A stretch of 64,000 bases of DNA, from contig QJJF01000003.1 of NCBI GenBank assembly GCA_003202005.1, positions 310,001-374,000 of the forward strand. Reading direction: 5' to 3'. This stretch comes from Williamsia faeni. GTDB taxonomy: Bacteria; Actinomycetota; Actinomycetes; Mycobacteriales; Mycobacteriaceae. Every line of letters starts with the position of its first letter. Position 1 is the first letter of the stretch. The notes beneath the pieces are model-generated. The model ran no database searches, had not been told where the DNA came from, and saw nothing but the letters and a program-made list of their open reading frames with translations. Made by a program: the position numbers and the translations under genes. Positions 8,411-17,389 of the stretch are shown piece after piece.

Positions 8411-9118
8411 ATGATGGACCTCATGGAGACGCGCCCGGTCGCAGTTGTCATTGCGGTCAAAGAACTGAGCGCGGCCAAAACGCGACTGGCTCCGGCCCTC
8501 GACCGCGACGCCCGCCGCGCCCTGGTCCTGGCGATGCTCGAGGACACATTGACCGCGGTGGCCGGCACCGGACTCGAGCGCGTGGTCGTAGTTTCACCGG
8601 ACCAAGCGGTCGCCACCACCGCCGGCGCGTTCGGCGCCGACACCGTGGTCGACCAGGGTGACGTACTCAACAGAGCGTTTGCGATGGGGATCGATCACGC
8701 GCTGACCCGGTGGCCCGGCAGCCGAATCCTGGTGCTGCAGGCCGATCTCCCTGCTGCGACTCCGGCCAGCCTGACCGCAGCCGTCGAGGAGTCGGCACCG
8801 CTTCCGTCGTCGTACATCCCCGACCATGCCGGGACCGGCACCACCGCACTGTTTCTCGATCTCAAAGGTCCTCACGCTGCCGACTTCCTGCGGTTCGGGG
8901 CCGACTCGGCGAAGCGTCATTCCGACCACGGCGCCGTCGATCTCACCTCCGACTCCGACCGCTGGCCGGACCTGCGGATCGATGTGGACACCGTGGATGA
9001 TCTGTTGACCGCCGCCCGGTTCGGCCTCGGCCCGTCAACATCGGCAATTCTGTCCCGCCTGCGCTTGAGTGAACAAACACAAACTCCGGATTCCACACTC
9101 GGGCCGGATGGTCCATGA
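8411..9118 (+). CDS. fbiD: Phosphoenolpyruvate guanylyltransferase FbiD (CofC family)
   Basis: Activates phosphoenolpyruvate (or 2-phospholactate) with GTP in coenzyme F420 synthesis. The 235-residue product begins with the nucleotidyltransferase strand [19 protein letters not shown] and has the VLQADLPA acidic motif near residue 110 and the FGADSAKRH segment near residue 160, as in CofC/FbiD. In-frame starts at 8411, 8414 and 8423 have no clear ribosome-binding site; I keep the first. The neighbouring gpsA and ppk match Rv2982c-Rv2983-Rv2984. Confidence 0.92.
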   Translation: MMDLMETRPVAVVIAVKELSAAKTRLAPALDRDARRALVLAMLEDTLTAVAGTGLERVVVVSPDQAVATTAGAFGADTVVDQGDVLNRAFAMGIDHALTRWPGSRILVLQADLPAATPASLTAAVEESAPLPSSYIPDHAGTGTTALFLDLKGPHAADFLRFGADSAKRHSDHGAVDLTSDSDRWPDLRIDVDTVDDLLTAARFGLGPSTSAILSRLRLSEQTQTPDSTLGPDGP

Positions 9119-9125
9119 TGGTCAC

Positions 9126-11327
9126 GTGAGCACAACAGATGCGACGGATCAGTCGTCTCCCTCTTCCGCGATGCCGACAGCACCACCCGCGGCAACCGCT
9201 CTACCCACCAGCACCGCCGATCTTCCTGAAGATCGCTACCTCAATCGGGAACTGAGCTGGCTGGACTTCAACGCCCGGGTTCTGGCGCTGGCCGAGGACA
9301 CCTCGATGCCGCTGCTCGAACGTGCGAACTTCCTCGCAATCTTCGCCGCCAATCTCGATGAGTTCTTCATGGTGCGGGTGGCCGGCCTCAAACGCCGTCA
9401 CGAAACCGGGTTGTCGGTCCGCTCCGCCGACGGCCTGTCGCCGCGCGAACAGTTGGCTCTGATTGCCCAGCGCACCCAGGTGCTTGCCGACCGGCATGCC
9501 CGCGCGTTCCTCGACTCGGTACAACCTGCCCTGGCAGACAACAACATTCACATCGTCACGTGGGATGTCCTCACGGACGACGAACGCCGCCGGATGAGCG
9601 AGTATTTCCACGAAGTGGTTTTCCCCGTTCTCACGCCGTTGGCCGTCGACCCGGCGCACCCGTTCCCCTATATCTCCGGACTGAGCCTGAATCTGGCCGT
9701 GACGGTAAAGGATGTCGAAGAGGGCGGCGAGCATTTTGCTCGCGTGAAGGTCCCTGACAACGTGGACCGTTTTGTCCGGGTCGACCGCCTGATGCCCGCC
9801 GAGTTCCGTCACCTGTACGCGAAAACCGAATCAGCACCGGCAAAACCGCTACTCCTCCCCCTCGAGTACCTGATCTCCGCTCATCTCGACCACTTGTTCC
9901 CCGGCATGGAGATCGTTGAGCATCACGCATTCCGGATCACCCGGAATGCCGACTTCGAGGTCGAAGAAGATCGCGACGAAGATCTGCTCCAGGCACTCGA
10001 ACGCGAACTTGCCCGCCGCCGTTTCGGTTCACCTGTCCGGCTGGAGATCGCCGGCGACATGACCGAGCACATGCTCGAATTGCTGCTGCGCGAACTCGAT
10101 GTCGATCCGGAAGACGTGATCGAGGTGCCCGGCCTTCTCGACCTCTCGAGCCTTTTCCAGGTCGCCGGAATCGATCGCCCCGCGCTCAAGAACCCACCCT
10201 TTGTCCCGGCCACCCACCCGGCTTTCGGCGAACGCGAAACCCCCAAGAGCATCTTCGCCACGCTGCGTGACGGCGATGTCCTGGTGCACCACCCCTACGA
10301 TTCCTTCTCCACCAGCGTGCAGAGGTTCATCGAACAGGCAGCCGCTGATCCCGATGTCCTCGCGATCAAGCAGACGCTCTACCGCACCTCCGGCGACTCC
10401 CCGATCGTCAACGCCCTCATCGACGCGGCCGCGGCCGGCAAACAGGTGGTGGCACTCGTCGAGATCAAGGCGCGCTTCGATGAGCACGCAAACATCAAGT
10501 GGGCCAGGCAGCTCGAACAGGCCGGCGTACACGTGGTGTACGGACTCGTCGGACTGAAGACACATTGCAAAACGTGTCTGGTGGTCCGGCGTGAGGGTTC
10601 GACCATCCGCCGCTATTGCCACATCGGAACGGGCAACTACAACCCCAAGACCGCGCGGCTCTACGAAGACGTCGGCTTGTTCACGGCCGCACCGGATATC
10701 GGTGCCGACCTGACCGACCTGTTCAACACACTCACGGGATACTCACGGAAAGTCGAGTACCGCAACCTGCTCGTCGCCCCTCACGGTGTCCGGGCCGGCA
10801 TCGTAGACCGGATCGCTGCCGAGATCGAGCGGTCGCAAAGCGGACATTCCGATGCCCGAATTCGCTTGAAGGCCAATGCGCTCGTCGACGAACAGGTCAT
10901 CGACGCGCTGTACCGGGCGTCGCAGGCCGGCGTTCCGGTCGACGTGGTGGTCCGCGGCATCTGCGCGCTGCGCCCCGGCGTTCCGGGGTTGAGCGAGAAC
11001 ATCACGGTGCGGTCCATCCTCGGTCAGTTCCTGGAACATTCGCGCATCTTCCACTTCCAGTCGATCGACGAGTTCTGGTTCGGCAGCGCGGACATGATGC
11101 ACCGCAACCTCGATCGGCGGGTTGAGGTGATGGCTCAGGTTCGCGACCCGCGACTCACCCGCGAACTGGACTACGTCTTTGCCTCGGCGATGGATCCGAC
11201 CACCCGCTGCTGGACACTCGGGGAGAACGGTGGCTGGACGGCGTCACCGGCCGCGGGTGAGGAAGTCCGCGATCATCAGGGCCAGATGATGCGCCGCAAC
11301 CGCCGCCGGGCCGACCTGAGCCAATGA
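9126..11327 (+). CDS. ppk: Polyphosphate kinase 1
   Basis: Makes inorganic polyphosphate reversibly from ATP. The 733-residue product has the four PPK1 domains: N-terminal ([18 protein letters not shown]), head, and two C-terminal phospholipase-D-like domains. The autophosphorylated histidine is in [11 protein letters not shown] near residue 500, and the second histidine is in LEHSRIFHF. The start GTG 9126 (VSTTDATD) lies 7 nt after the fbiD stop; the first 35 residues are low-complexity. The stop overlaps the mutT1 start as ATGA. Confidence 0.96.
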   Translation: MSTTDATDQSSPSSAMPTAPPAATALPTSTADLPEDRYLNRELSWLDFNARVLALAEDTSMPLLERANFLAIFAANLDEFFMVRVAGLKRRHETGLSVRSADGLSPREQLALIAQRTQVLADRHARAFLDSVQPALADNNIHIVTWDVLTDDERRRMSEYFHEVVFPVLTPLAVDPAHPFPYISGLSLNLAVTVKDVEEGGEHFARVKVPDNVDRFVRVDRLMPAEFRHLYAKTESAPAKPLLLPLEYLISAHLDHLFPGMEIVEHHAFRITRNADFEVEEDRDEDLLQALERELARRRFGSPVRLEIAGDMTEHMLELLLRELDVDPEDVIEVPGLLDLSSLFQVAGIDRPALKNPPFVPATHPAFGERETPKSIFATLRDGDVLVHHPYDSFSTSVQRFIEQAAADPDVLAIKQTLYRTSGDSPIVNALIDAAAAGKQVVALVEIKARFDEHANIKWARQLEQAGVHVVYGLVGLKTHCKTCLVVRREGSTIRRYCHIGTGNYNPKTARLYEDVGLFTAAPDIGADLTDLFNTLTGYSRKVEYRNLLVAPHGVRAGIVDRIAAEIERSQSGHSDARIRLKANALVDEQVIDALYRASQAGVPVDVVVRGICALRPGVPGLSENITVRSILGQFLEHSRIFHFQSIDEFWFGSADMMHRNLDRRVEVMAQVRDPRLTRELDYVFASAMDPTTRCWTLGENGGWTASPAAGEEVRDHQGQMMRRNRRRADLSQ

Positions 11328-12232
11328 GCAAGTCCGCAAACGGCAACGGCGCGGTCGTCTACGCGGCCGGCGGGGTTGTCTGGCGCGAAAACCCGGCCGG
11401 GGACGTCGAGGTCGCCATCGTGCACCGTCCCCGGTACGACGATTGGACACTCCCCAAGGGAAAGGTCGAGGACGGGGAAACCTTCCTCAGTGCCGCCGTC
11501 CGCGAGATCGAAGAGGAAACGGGCTATCACGTCCGGCTCGGCAGGCACGTGCGGATGGTCAGCTACGACCTGCGCGGCCCCGGCCGCAAGCACGTTCACT
11601 ACTGGTCGGCGGAGTATGTCTGCGGCGAGTTCGCACCCAACCACGAGGTCGACGAATTACGTTGGCTACCAATCGAATCCGCGGATTCGCTGATCTCGTA
11701 CCATCTGGACCGAAAGGTCCTGAAGTCGTTTCAGACGCTGCCGGCAAAGCTCGACATCGTGCTGTTGGTGCGCCATGCCAAGGCGGGCCGGAAGTCACGT
11801 TACAAGGGTGACGACCGGCTGCGCCCCCTCGAGAAGGTGGGACGAGCCCAGGCAGAGGCCCTGCTGTCGCAGCTGTTGTTGTTCGGCCCCACGCACGTCC
11901 ACTCAGCAGATCGCGTGCGATGTGTACAGACGGTCGCACCCCTGGCCGATGAACTCGATGTCCGTGTCGAAGAGGAGCCGGCGCTGACCGAAGAGTCCTA
12001 TGCCGACGATCCGAAGGCCGGTCGCCGCCGGATTCGAGAGATCGGACAGTCGGCCGGGATTCGCGTCGTGTGCAGCCAGGGCAAGGTGATTCCTCACTTG
12101 CTCAAATGGTGGGCTGCACAGGACGAGGTGAAACTTCCGGCGGCGCGCAACCGGAAAGCAAGTTTCTGGGTGCTCTCGCTGCACGACGGAAAGCTCGTCG
12201 CCGCCAACCATATCGACAGTCCGATGGGTTAG
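11324..12232 (+). CDS. mutT1: Nudix hydrolase fused to histidine-phosphatase domain (MutT1 type)
   Basis: The 302-residue protein has an N-terminal Nudix domain with a complete Nudix box at residues 46-68 (GKVEDGE...REIEEETGY). A C-terminal histidine-phosphatase domain opens with LVRHAKAG near residue 147. Mycobacterial MutT1 with this architecture clears 8-oxo-(d)GTP and diadenosine polyphosphates; the same activity is expected here. Translation is coupled to ppk by a 4-nt overlap, as in Rv2984-Rv2985. A bidirectional terminator follows. Confidence 0.94.
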   Translation: MSKSANGNGAVVYAAGGVVWRENPAGDVEVAIVHRPRYDDWTLPKGKVEDGETFLSAAVREIEEETGYHVRLGRHVRMVSYDLRGPGRKHVHYWSAEYVCGEFAPNHEVDELRWLPIESADSLISYHLDRKVLKSFQTLPAKLDIVLLVRHAKAGRKSRYKGDDRLRPLEKVGRAQAEALLSQLLLFGPTHVHSADRVRCVQTVAPLADELDVRVEEEPALTEESYADDPKAGRRRIREIGQSAGIRVVCSQGKVIPHLLKWWAAQDEVKLPAARNRKASFWVLSLHDGKLVAANHIDSPMG

Positions 12233-12262
12233 CTGCCGATAACCGAAACGTCTTGAACGCCA

Positions 12263-12299
12263 AAAAACCCCGGTGGAGGGAAGGTCCACCGGGGTTTTT
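12263..12299. terminator. Bidirectional intrinsic terminator between mutT1 and hupB
   Basis: A perfect 15-bp stem (12263-12277 with 12285-12299) with A-run and T-run flanks and a 7-nt loop lies between the converging genes. Confidence 0.93.
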
Positions 12300-12309
12300 C
12301 GTGTGTACG

Positions 12310-12882
12310 TCAACGCTTCTTGGCGGGAGCTGCCTTCTTCGCCGGAGCTTTCTTGGCGGGTGCGGCCTTCTTCGCCGGTGCAACCTTCTTGGCGGCAACC
12401 TTCTTGGCGGGTGCGGCCTTCTTCGCCGGTGCAACCTTCTTGGCGGCAACCTTCTTGGCGGGTGCGGCCTTCTTCGCCGGTGCAACCTTCTTGGCGGCAA
12501 CCTTCTTGGCCGGTGCGGCCTTCTTGGCTGCGGTCTTCTTGGCCGGTGCGGCAGTTGCAGTTGCACTGCCACGCTTGACGGCCGGGCCCGAAGCGCTCAG
12601 CTTCTGTTTGCCGGCGACGACAAGCTTGAATTGTGCGCCCGGACGGAATGCCGGTACCCACGTCGGACGTACCTTGACGGTTTCGCCGGTGCGCGGGTTG
12701 CGAGCAACCCGAGCAGCACGACGACGTTTCTCGAAGACACCGAAACCGGTGATCGTCACGCTCTCACCCTTGTTCACCGCCCGCACGATTGTGTCGACGA
12801 TGTGCTCGACGGCATCTGTGGCCGTACGGCGATCGGTCCCCAACTTCTTTGTTAGTTCATCGATGAGCTCTGCCTTGTTCAT
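12310..12882 (-). CDS. hupB: DNA-binding protein HU with lysine-rich tail
   Basis: Nucleoid-associated protein that bends and compacts DNA. Residues 1-90 are the HU fold ([34 protein letters not shown]). Residues from about 105 on are an H1-like tail built from PAKK/AAKK/VAKK units, as in mycobacterial HupB. The tail contains three copies of a 51-bp tandem repeat (see separate entry). The start is ATG 12882, preceded by GGAGG at 9 nt; an in-frame start 30 nt upstream is not supported. The tail length of HupB varies among species. Confidence 0.96.
   Translation of the reverse strand: MNKAELIDELTKKLGTDRRTATDAVEHIVDTIVRAVNKGESVTITGFGVFEKRRRAARVARNPRTGETVKVRPTWVPAFRPGAQFKLVVAGKQKLSASGPAVKRGSATATAAPAKKTAAKKAAPAKKVAAKKVAPAKKAAPAKKVAAKKVAPAKKAAPAKKVAAKKVAPAKKAAPAKKAPAKKAAPAKKR
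12361..12513 (-). repeat. Three 51-bp tandem repeats inside hupB
   Basis: Copies at 12361-12411, 12412-12462 and 12463-12513 are identical except for one base near the end of the third. Each encodes a 17-residue Lys/Ala/Pro/Val unit, so gain or loss of a copy keeps the reading frame. Near-identity at the DNA level suggests recent expansion by slippage or recombination. Confidence 0.95.
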
Positions 12883-13030
12883 GGATTCAACCTCCGCAAA
12901 CTGTTGACCCACTTTGGGCCATCTAAATGAATACGGTAAACGTCAAATCGCAAAACGTCCACGATACGCGCCAAACTCGCTCGGCGTGGCGAAAGGTATG
13001 CCGTCTAACAGGTTACGGCTGCGCCCTGGT

Positions 13031-13639
13031 TCAGCTCCCCGAAGCGGGCTCCGGCAGGGTCTTCGGTTTCCATACGGGCCTTGCCTTTTCATACTCAGAA
13101 ATGGCTTCGACCTGCCGCAATGTCAATCCGATGTCGTCCAGACCCTCCATCAGACGCCATCGCGTGTACTCATCAATTGCGAAGGGCACCACTAGGTCCG
13201 CTGCGGTGACCGTCTGATCTTCAAGGCTCACCGTCAATTCCAGCCCGGGCTGCTCCTCGAGCCGTTTCCAGATCAGCTCGACGTCTGCCTGGTCCACCTG
13301 AGCGGCCACCAAACCGGCTTTTCCGGCATTGCCGCGGAAGATGTCGGCGAAGCGCGACGAGATCACGACCCGAAATCCGAAGTCCGATAACGCCCAGACC
13401 GCGTGCTCACGCGACGATCCGGTGCCGAAGTCGGGGCCTGCCACCAAGACCGAGCCATGGTTGTACGGCTCGACATTCAGGATGAAGTTCGGGTCGTTGC
13501 GCCAGGCGCTGAAGAGACCGTCCTCAAAGCCGGTGCGAGTCACCCGCTTCAGGAACACCGCCGGGATGATCTGGTCGGTGTCGACATTGCCCCGGCGCAG
13601 TGGCACACCGATTCCGGTGTGGATGTTGATCGGTTCCAT
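13031..13639 (-). CDS. leuD: 3-isopropylmalate dehydratase small subunit
   Basis: With LeuC it isomerises 2-isopropylmalate to 3-isopropylmalate in leucine synthesis. Family motifs are [15 protein letters not shown] near residue 18 and [17 protein letters not shown] near residue 72. Length is 202 aa. ATG 13639 is preferred because AGAAGGAG lies 8 nt upstream; a TTG two codons earlier overlaps that site. It lies 25 nt downstream of leuC in one operon. Confidence 0.97.
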   Translation of the reverse strand: MEPINIHTGIGVPLRRGNVDTDQIIPAVFLKRVTRTGFEDGLFSAWRNDPNFILNVEPYNHGSVLVAGPDFGTGSSREHAVWALSDFGFRVVISSRFADIFRGNAGKAGLVAAQVDQADVELIWKRLEEQPGLELTVSLEDQTVTAADLVVPFAIDEYTRWRLMEGLDDIGLTLRQVEAISEYEKARPVWKPKTLPEPASGS

Positions 13640-13664
13640 CGTCAATTCTCCTTCTCGTCCGCGC

Positions 13665-15110
13665 TCAGACCGCGGGAACTGGATCGGTCAGGTCGGTCGG
13701 GGCGGAGAGGCGTCCCCGGATTGCCGTGGCAGCAGCCACCGCCGGTGACACGAGGTGGGTTCGGCCTCCCTTGCCCTGCCGCCCTTCGAAATTGCGGTTC
13801 GAGGTCGATGCGGACCGGTCGCCGGGTGAGAGCTGATCCGGGTTCATTCCCAGGCACATCGAGCATCCGGGCTGCCGCCACTCGGCGCCGGCCTCCTCGA
13901 AGATGTCGCCGAGACCCTCGGCTTCGGCCTGCAGTCGAACGCGAGCCGACCCGGGAACGATCAGCATCCGAATGCCGTCGGCAACGTGACGGCCCTCGAG
14001 AACCTCGGCCACCGCGCGCAGATCCTCGATACGACCATTGGTGCAGGAGCCGACGAAAACGGTGTCGACCTCGACCTCACGCAGCGGCATACCGGGCGTC
14101 AAATCCATGTACCGCAGCGCCTTCTCGGTCGCCTCGGCTTCCGCCGCATCGGCGATCTTGGCGGGGTCGGGCACCGAAGCACCCAGCGGCAAACCCTGTC
14201 CCGGATTGGTTCCCCAGGTGACGAACGGCGTCAGCGTGGTCGCGTCGATATGGACCTCGGCGTCGAAGACCGCACCGTCGTCGGTACGCAATTGACGCCA
14301 GTTCTCCACCGCGGCATCCCAGTCGGCGCCGGTGGGCGCATGAGGGCGCCCCTTGACGTAGTCGAACGTGATGTCATCGGGTGCAATGAGCCCGGCCCGG
14401 GCTCCGGCCTCAATCGACATGTTGCACACGGTCATTCGGGCCTCCATCGAGAGCTTCTCGATGGCCGGGCCGCGGTACTCGAGGACATATCCCTGGCCGC
14501 CGCCGGTTCCGATCTGCGCAATGACTGCCAAAATGAGATCTTTGGCGGTAACGCCGGCCGGCAGCTCGCCGTCCACATTGATCCCCATCGTCTTGAACGG
14601 GCGCAACGACAACGTCTGTGTCGCCAGGACGTGCTCGACCTCAGATGTACCGATACCCATGGCGATCGCCCCGAACGCACCGTGCGTGGACGTGTGGCTG
14701 TCACCGCAGACGACGGTCATACCCGGCAACGTCAGACCGAGCTCCGGTCCGATGATGTGGACGATGCCCTGATTGACATCCCCCATGGAATGCAATCGGA
14801 TTCCGAATTCTTCACAGTTCTTGCGAAGGGTGTCGACCTGCAGTCGCGAGACGGGATCGGCGATCACCTTGCCGATGTCGACCGTGGGCACGTTGTGGTC
14901 TTCGGTCGCGATCGTCAGATCGGGGCGTCGCACCGGACGATCCGCAAGACGCAGACCGTCGAATGCCTGGGGGCTCGTCACCTCATGGACGAGGTGCAGG
15001 TCGATGTAGATCAGGTCGGGTTTGCGTCCGGCACCCTCACCGTCACCACGCACCACAACATGTTCTTCCCACACCTTTTCGGCCAAGGTCATTGGACGTT
15101 CGGTCATCAT
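13665..15110 (-). CDS. leuC: 3-isopropylmalate dehydratase large subunit
   Basis: Aconitase-family subunit carrying the [4Fe-4S] cluster. The cluster cysteines are in FVGSCTNGR near residue 355 and CSMCLGMN near residues 415-420, and the aconitase signature [12 protein letters not shown] is intact. Length is 481 aa. Two ATG codons at 15110 and 15107 are possible; longer in-frame extensions run through the promoter and are rejected. It is divergent from the IclR gene, with 68 bp between the starts, and is followed by leuD. Confidence 0.97.
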   Translation of the reverse strand: MMTERPMTLAEKVWEEHVVVRGDGEGAGRKPDLIYIDLHLVHEVTSPQAFDGLRLADRPVRRPDLTIATEDHNVPTVDIGKVIADPVSRLQVDTLRKNCEEFGIRLHSMGDVNQGIVHIIGPELGLTLPGMTVVCGDSHTSTHGAFGAIAMGIGTSEVEHVLATQTLSLRPFKTMGINVDGELPAGVTAKDLILAVIAQIGTGGGQGYVLEYRGPAIEKLSMEARMTVCNMSIEAGARAGLIAPDDITFDYVKGRPHAPTGADWDAAVENWRQLRTDDGAVFDAEVHIDATTLTPFVTWGTNPGQGLPLGASVPDPAKIADAAEAEATEKALRYMDLTPGMPLREVEVDTVFVGSCTNGRIEDLRAVAEVLEGRHVADGIRMLIVPGSARVRLQAEAEGLGDIFEEAGAEWRQPGCSMCLGMNPDQLSPGDRSASTSNRNFEGRQGKGGRTHLVSPAVAAATAIRGRLSAPTDLTDPVPAV

Positions 15111-15152
15111 GATCACCAAATTTCTTCTTCTTACGAGATGGGCTGGCATCTC

Positions 15153-15172
15153 ACTATGCGAGAGCATAGTAT
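15153..15172. promoter_or_regulatory. Operator palindrome and two opposed -10 boxes, leuC/iclR
   Basis: The perfect inverted repeat ACTATGC-GAGA-GCATAGT occupies 15153-15170. Its right arm overlaps a forward -10 box TAGTAT (15167-15172), 6 nt before the GTG of the regulator, which would make that transcript leaderless. It also overlaps a reverse -10 box TACTAT (15171-15166) for leuC. Binding at the repeat should block both promoters. Confidence 0.7.
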
Positions 15173-15178
15173 CGGCTT

Positions 15179-15898
15179 GTGAGAAATGATACCGCATCGG
15201 CAGTAGTCAGCGGGATAGGTGTTCTGGATAAATCCGTCGCTGTTCTGCACGCCGTCGCCGAGGGGCCGTGCAACCTGAATGAGCTGTGCACGCGGACCGG
15301 ATTGCCACGGGCCACCGCGCACCGGCTCGCCGTCGGGCTCGAAACCCACCGCTTGTTGGCGCGCAATGTATCCGGACTGTGGTGCCCGGGCACCGCGCTC
15401 GGCGAACTCGCCGCGGGGGCCACCGACACGGTGCGCGAGGCCGCCGGACTGGTGCTGCCCAGACTGCGGGAGATAACCGGAGAAAGCGTGCAGCTCTACC
15501 GCCGAGAGGGTGCGGACCGGATCTGTGTCGCCGCCATCGAGCCGCCGTCGGGGCTCCGGGACACCGTCCCGGTCGGAGCCCGGCTGCCGATGAACGCCGG
15601 CTCCGGGGCGAAGGTCCTCCTCGCCTGGGCCGACCCGGCCACGGCCCGGCTCCTCCTGGGTGAGAACGGCTTCAGCGAACGGACACTGCTCGAGGTCCGC
15701 CGCCGGGGTTGGGCGCAGAGCATCGGCGAGCGTGAGCCGGGTGTCGCCAGTATCTCGGCGCCGGTACGCGACAACGCCGGCGAAGTGATTGCGGCGATCT
15801 CGGTCTCCGGGCCGATCGACCGCATGGGCCGGCGGCCGGGATCGCGCTGGGCTGCGGACCTACTGGCCGCAGCGGATGCGATCAACAAGCGGCTCTAG
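15179..15898 (+). CDS. IclR-family regulator divergent from leuCD (LtbR-like)
   Basis: The 239-residue product has an N-terminal winged helix-turn-helix (residues 12-75; recognition part [16 protein letters not shown]) and a C-terminal IclR effector domain (from about residue 85). It is the positional equivalent of Rv2989 and of Corynebacterium glutamicum LtbR, which represses leucine (and tryptophan) genes. Regulation of leuCD and autoregulation are inferred from the shared promoter region. GTG 15179 is 6 nt after a -10 box, so translation is probably leaderless. Confidence 0.88.
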   Translation: MRNDTASAVVSGIGVLDKSVAVLHAVAEGPCNLNELCTRTGLPRATAHRLAVGLETHRLLARNVSGLWCPGTALGELAAGATDTVREAAGLVLPRLREITGESVQLYRREGADRICVAAIEPPSGLRDTVPVGARLPMNAGSGAKVLLAWADPATARLLLGENGFSERTLLEVRRRGWAQSIGEREPGVASISAPVRDNAGEVIAAISVSGPIDRMGRRPGSRWAADLLAAADAINKRL

Positions 15899-16017
15899 AG
15901 TCGCGGGTCTGAAGTTTCTTGCGCGGCTCTAAGGTGAGTAGCGAGAATCACATCATCGAAAGACATTGACCTGCCACGGCCTCCGAGTCGCCCGGTAGGG
16001 ACTGCGAAAGGACACCG

Positions 16018-16521
16018 ATGGGAACCAACGAGCGCGGCAAGATCGTGATGAGCGACGAAGAGATCGACGACTTCATCGTCCGCAGTCGCACCGCAACGAT
16101 GGCAACGGTGTCCGCGCAGGGCCGTCCCCACCTGGTGGCCATGTGGTACGGCGTCATCGATGGTGAGATCTGGTTCGAGACGAAGGCGAAATCACAGAAG
16201 GCCGTGAACATCCGCCGCAATCCGACGTGCACGGTGATGATCGAGGACGGCCTCACCTACAACCAGCTTCGTGGTGTGTCGATCGAAGGGACCGGCGAGA
16301 TCCTCGACGATCCGGACTCGATCCTGAAGTGCGGCATCAGTGTGTGGGAACGCTACAACGGCCCCTACACCGACGAGATGCGCCCATACGTCGATCAGAT
16401 GATGAACAAGCGGGTTGCGGTCCGCATCAAGGCCGACCGCGTCCGCAGCTGGGACCACCGCAAGCTCGGACTCCCCGAAGTACCACTCGCCGGAACCACG
16501 GCGGAGTTCCTGGCGAAGTAA
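16018..16521 (+). CDS. PPOX-class F420-dependent / FMN-binding split-barrel protein
   Basis: The 167-residue product is a split beta-barrel of the pyridoxamine-5'-phosphate-oxidase-like superfamily: RTATMATVSAQGRPHLVAMWYGVI at the N-terminus, followed by the KAVNIRRNP segment. The equivalent M. tuberculosis gene at this position is Rv2991, placed in the F420-dependent group; the substrate is unknown. The start ATG follows GAAAGGA by 6 nt. Confidence 0.85.
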   Translation: MGTNERGKIVMSDEEIDDFIVRSRTATMATVSAQGRPHLVAMWYGVIDGEIWFETKAKSQKAVNIRRNPTCTVMIEDGLTYNQLRGVSIEGTGEILDDPDSILKCGISVWERYNGPYTDEMRPYVDQMMNKRVAVRIKADRVRSWDHRKLGLPEVPLAGTTAEFLAK

Positions 16522-16531
16522 TCGCCTACGC

Positions 16532-16568
16532 CAACGGTCCCCACATCCATCGGATGCGGGGGCCGTTG
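16532..16568. terminator. Hairpin between PPOX gene and small ORF
   Basis: An imperfect stem pairs CAACGG...CATCC with GGATG...CCGTTG (16532-16568), interrupted by single mismatches. It lies between convergent genes and has no T-run. Confidence 0.55.
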
Positions 16569-16580
16569 ATGTTTGGCGGG

Positions 16581-16799
16581 TCAGGAGTCGAGCTTTGCCG
16601 CGATCTCCTCGATGATCGGATCATCGTCATCGGCGGCCTCGATCTGTTCGCGCCACCCGGTCAACGTGCGGTGCCGCTCCTCGACATCGGCCACACTCGC
16701 AGGCGGGGTCTCCCCCGACGACGCCAGGTCCGGCGACGCCGATTCGATTTCGAGATCCAATTCGGCGAGCAACTCGTTCTTTGTCGTCTTTTTGGTCAT
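16581..16799 (-). CDS. Small acidic hypothetical protein
   Basis: The 72-residue product is strongly acidic, with a short basic start (MTKKTTKNELL), a predicted helix and the terminal segment ADDDDPIIEEIAAKLDS. I do not recognise a family. GAGGGG lies about 13 nt before ATG 16799, a longer spacing than usual. Codon use resembles the neighbours, and it is separated from the PPOX gene by a hairpin, which supports a real gene. The longer upstream in-frame start is not supported by a ribosome-binding site. Confidence 0.55.
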   Translation of the reverse strand: MTKKTTKNELLAELDLEIESASPDLASSGETPPASVADVEERHRTLTGWREQIEAADDDDPIIEEIAAKLDS

Positions 16800-17114
16800 C
16801 GGACAATGCTGCCCCTCCGCTGCCGGTTGGTTCAACCCTGAATTGATACGTGGCCTCGCGTACGGCGTTCGCACCAGCGCCGCCGGGGGCCTGCGGTATC
16901 ACCGCGGGAGTGCGTCAGCCGGTCGGCCAGAGGCTACGACGGACGACCGCGCGCATCACCTCGGCATCACGCGGGCCACATCGTCGAGCATGCGGCCGGC
17001 GCCGATCAGGTTGTGCATCTCGCTGAAGAATGCGTGCCGACAGGGTGATGTTCAAGCTGTCGGTCGGACAGGAAAAAACCCTCCTCCCGCGATGCAGGAG
17101 AAGGGTTTTCGTTG
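16800..17114. other. Intergenic stretch with possible decayed coding remnant
   Basis: About 315 bp separate the small ORF from the tRNA genes. On the minus strand a 27-codon open stretch (about 17037-16955) reads like a protein C-terminus (MHNLIGAGRMLDDVARVMPR, then stop) but is closed upstream by another stop. I see no complete gene. The right edge holds the tRNA terminator. Confidence 0.35.
17075..17110 (-). terminator. Terminator downstream of tRNA-Glu
   Basis: On the minus strand a CTCCT/AGGAG stem extended by AAAACCC/GGGTTTT (with a two-base bulge) ends in a T-run. It lies 5 nt after the 3' end of tRNA-Glu. Confidence 0.7.
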
Positions 17115-17187
17115 TAGCCCCGACGGGATTCGAACCCGCGCTACCGCCTTGAGAGGGCGGCGTCCTAGGCCGCTAGACGACGGGGCC
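17115..17187 (-). tRNA. tRNA-Glu (anticodon CTC)
   Basis: A 73-nt cloverleaf: acceptor stem GGCCCCG/CGGGGCT, D-arm with TAGCGGCCTAGGA, anticodon stem CCGCC/GGCGG with loop CTCTCAA, and T-arm GCGGGTTCGAATCCCGT. The CTC anticodon reads GAG. The terminal pair is a G1-U72 wobble. CCA is not encoded. It lies in one transcript direction with tRNA-Gln and near gltX. Confidence 0.95.
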
Positions 17188-17216
17188 AGAACTGACACAG
17201 TATTACTCTGTTGTCG

Positions 17217-17288
17217 CTGGGGTACCAGGACTCGAACCTAGAATGGCGGTACCAGAAACCGCTGTGTTGCCAATTACACCATACCCCA
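17217..17288 (-). tRNA. tRNA-Gln (anticodon CTG)
   Basis: A 72-nt cloverleaf: acceptor stem TGGGGTA/TACCCCA with the U1-A72 pair typical of tRNA-Gln, anticodon stem GCGGT/ACCGC with loop TTCTGGT, T-arm CTAGGTTCGAGTCCTGG and discriminator G. The CTG anticodon reads CAG. It lies 29 bp upstream of tRNA-Glu on the same strand. Confidence 0.95.
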
Positions 17289-17389
17289 TTCGCTGCTCTC
17301 CCAGTCGCTTGTGGCGGCTGGAAAAGCAACGAGGAAGAGATTATCAAACCCTGCGCCCGAACCTGTAATCGCCAGGTCAGAGGCGCTTT

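Noticed and set aside
12361-12513. Regular repeat array that could look like a CRISPR
   Set aside because: Repeats are directly adjacent without unique spacers and encode the HU tail in frame. No cas genes are in the window.
12070-12855. Plus-strand frame rich in Gly/Leu/Cys repeats opposite hupB
   Set aside because: The repetition only reflects the 51-bp repeats of hupB read backwards. HU is unmistakable on the minus strand.
15110-15197. Longer leuC start within the divergent promoter
   Set aside because: The extension would run through the operator and both -10 boxes, and it lacks a ribosome-binding site. The family N-terminus begins at [11 protein letters not shown].
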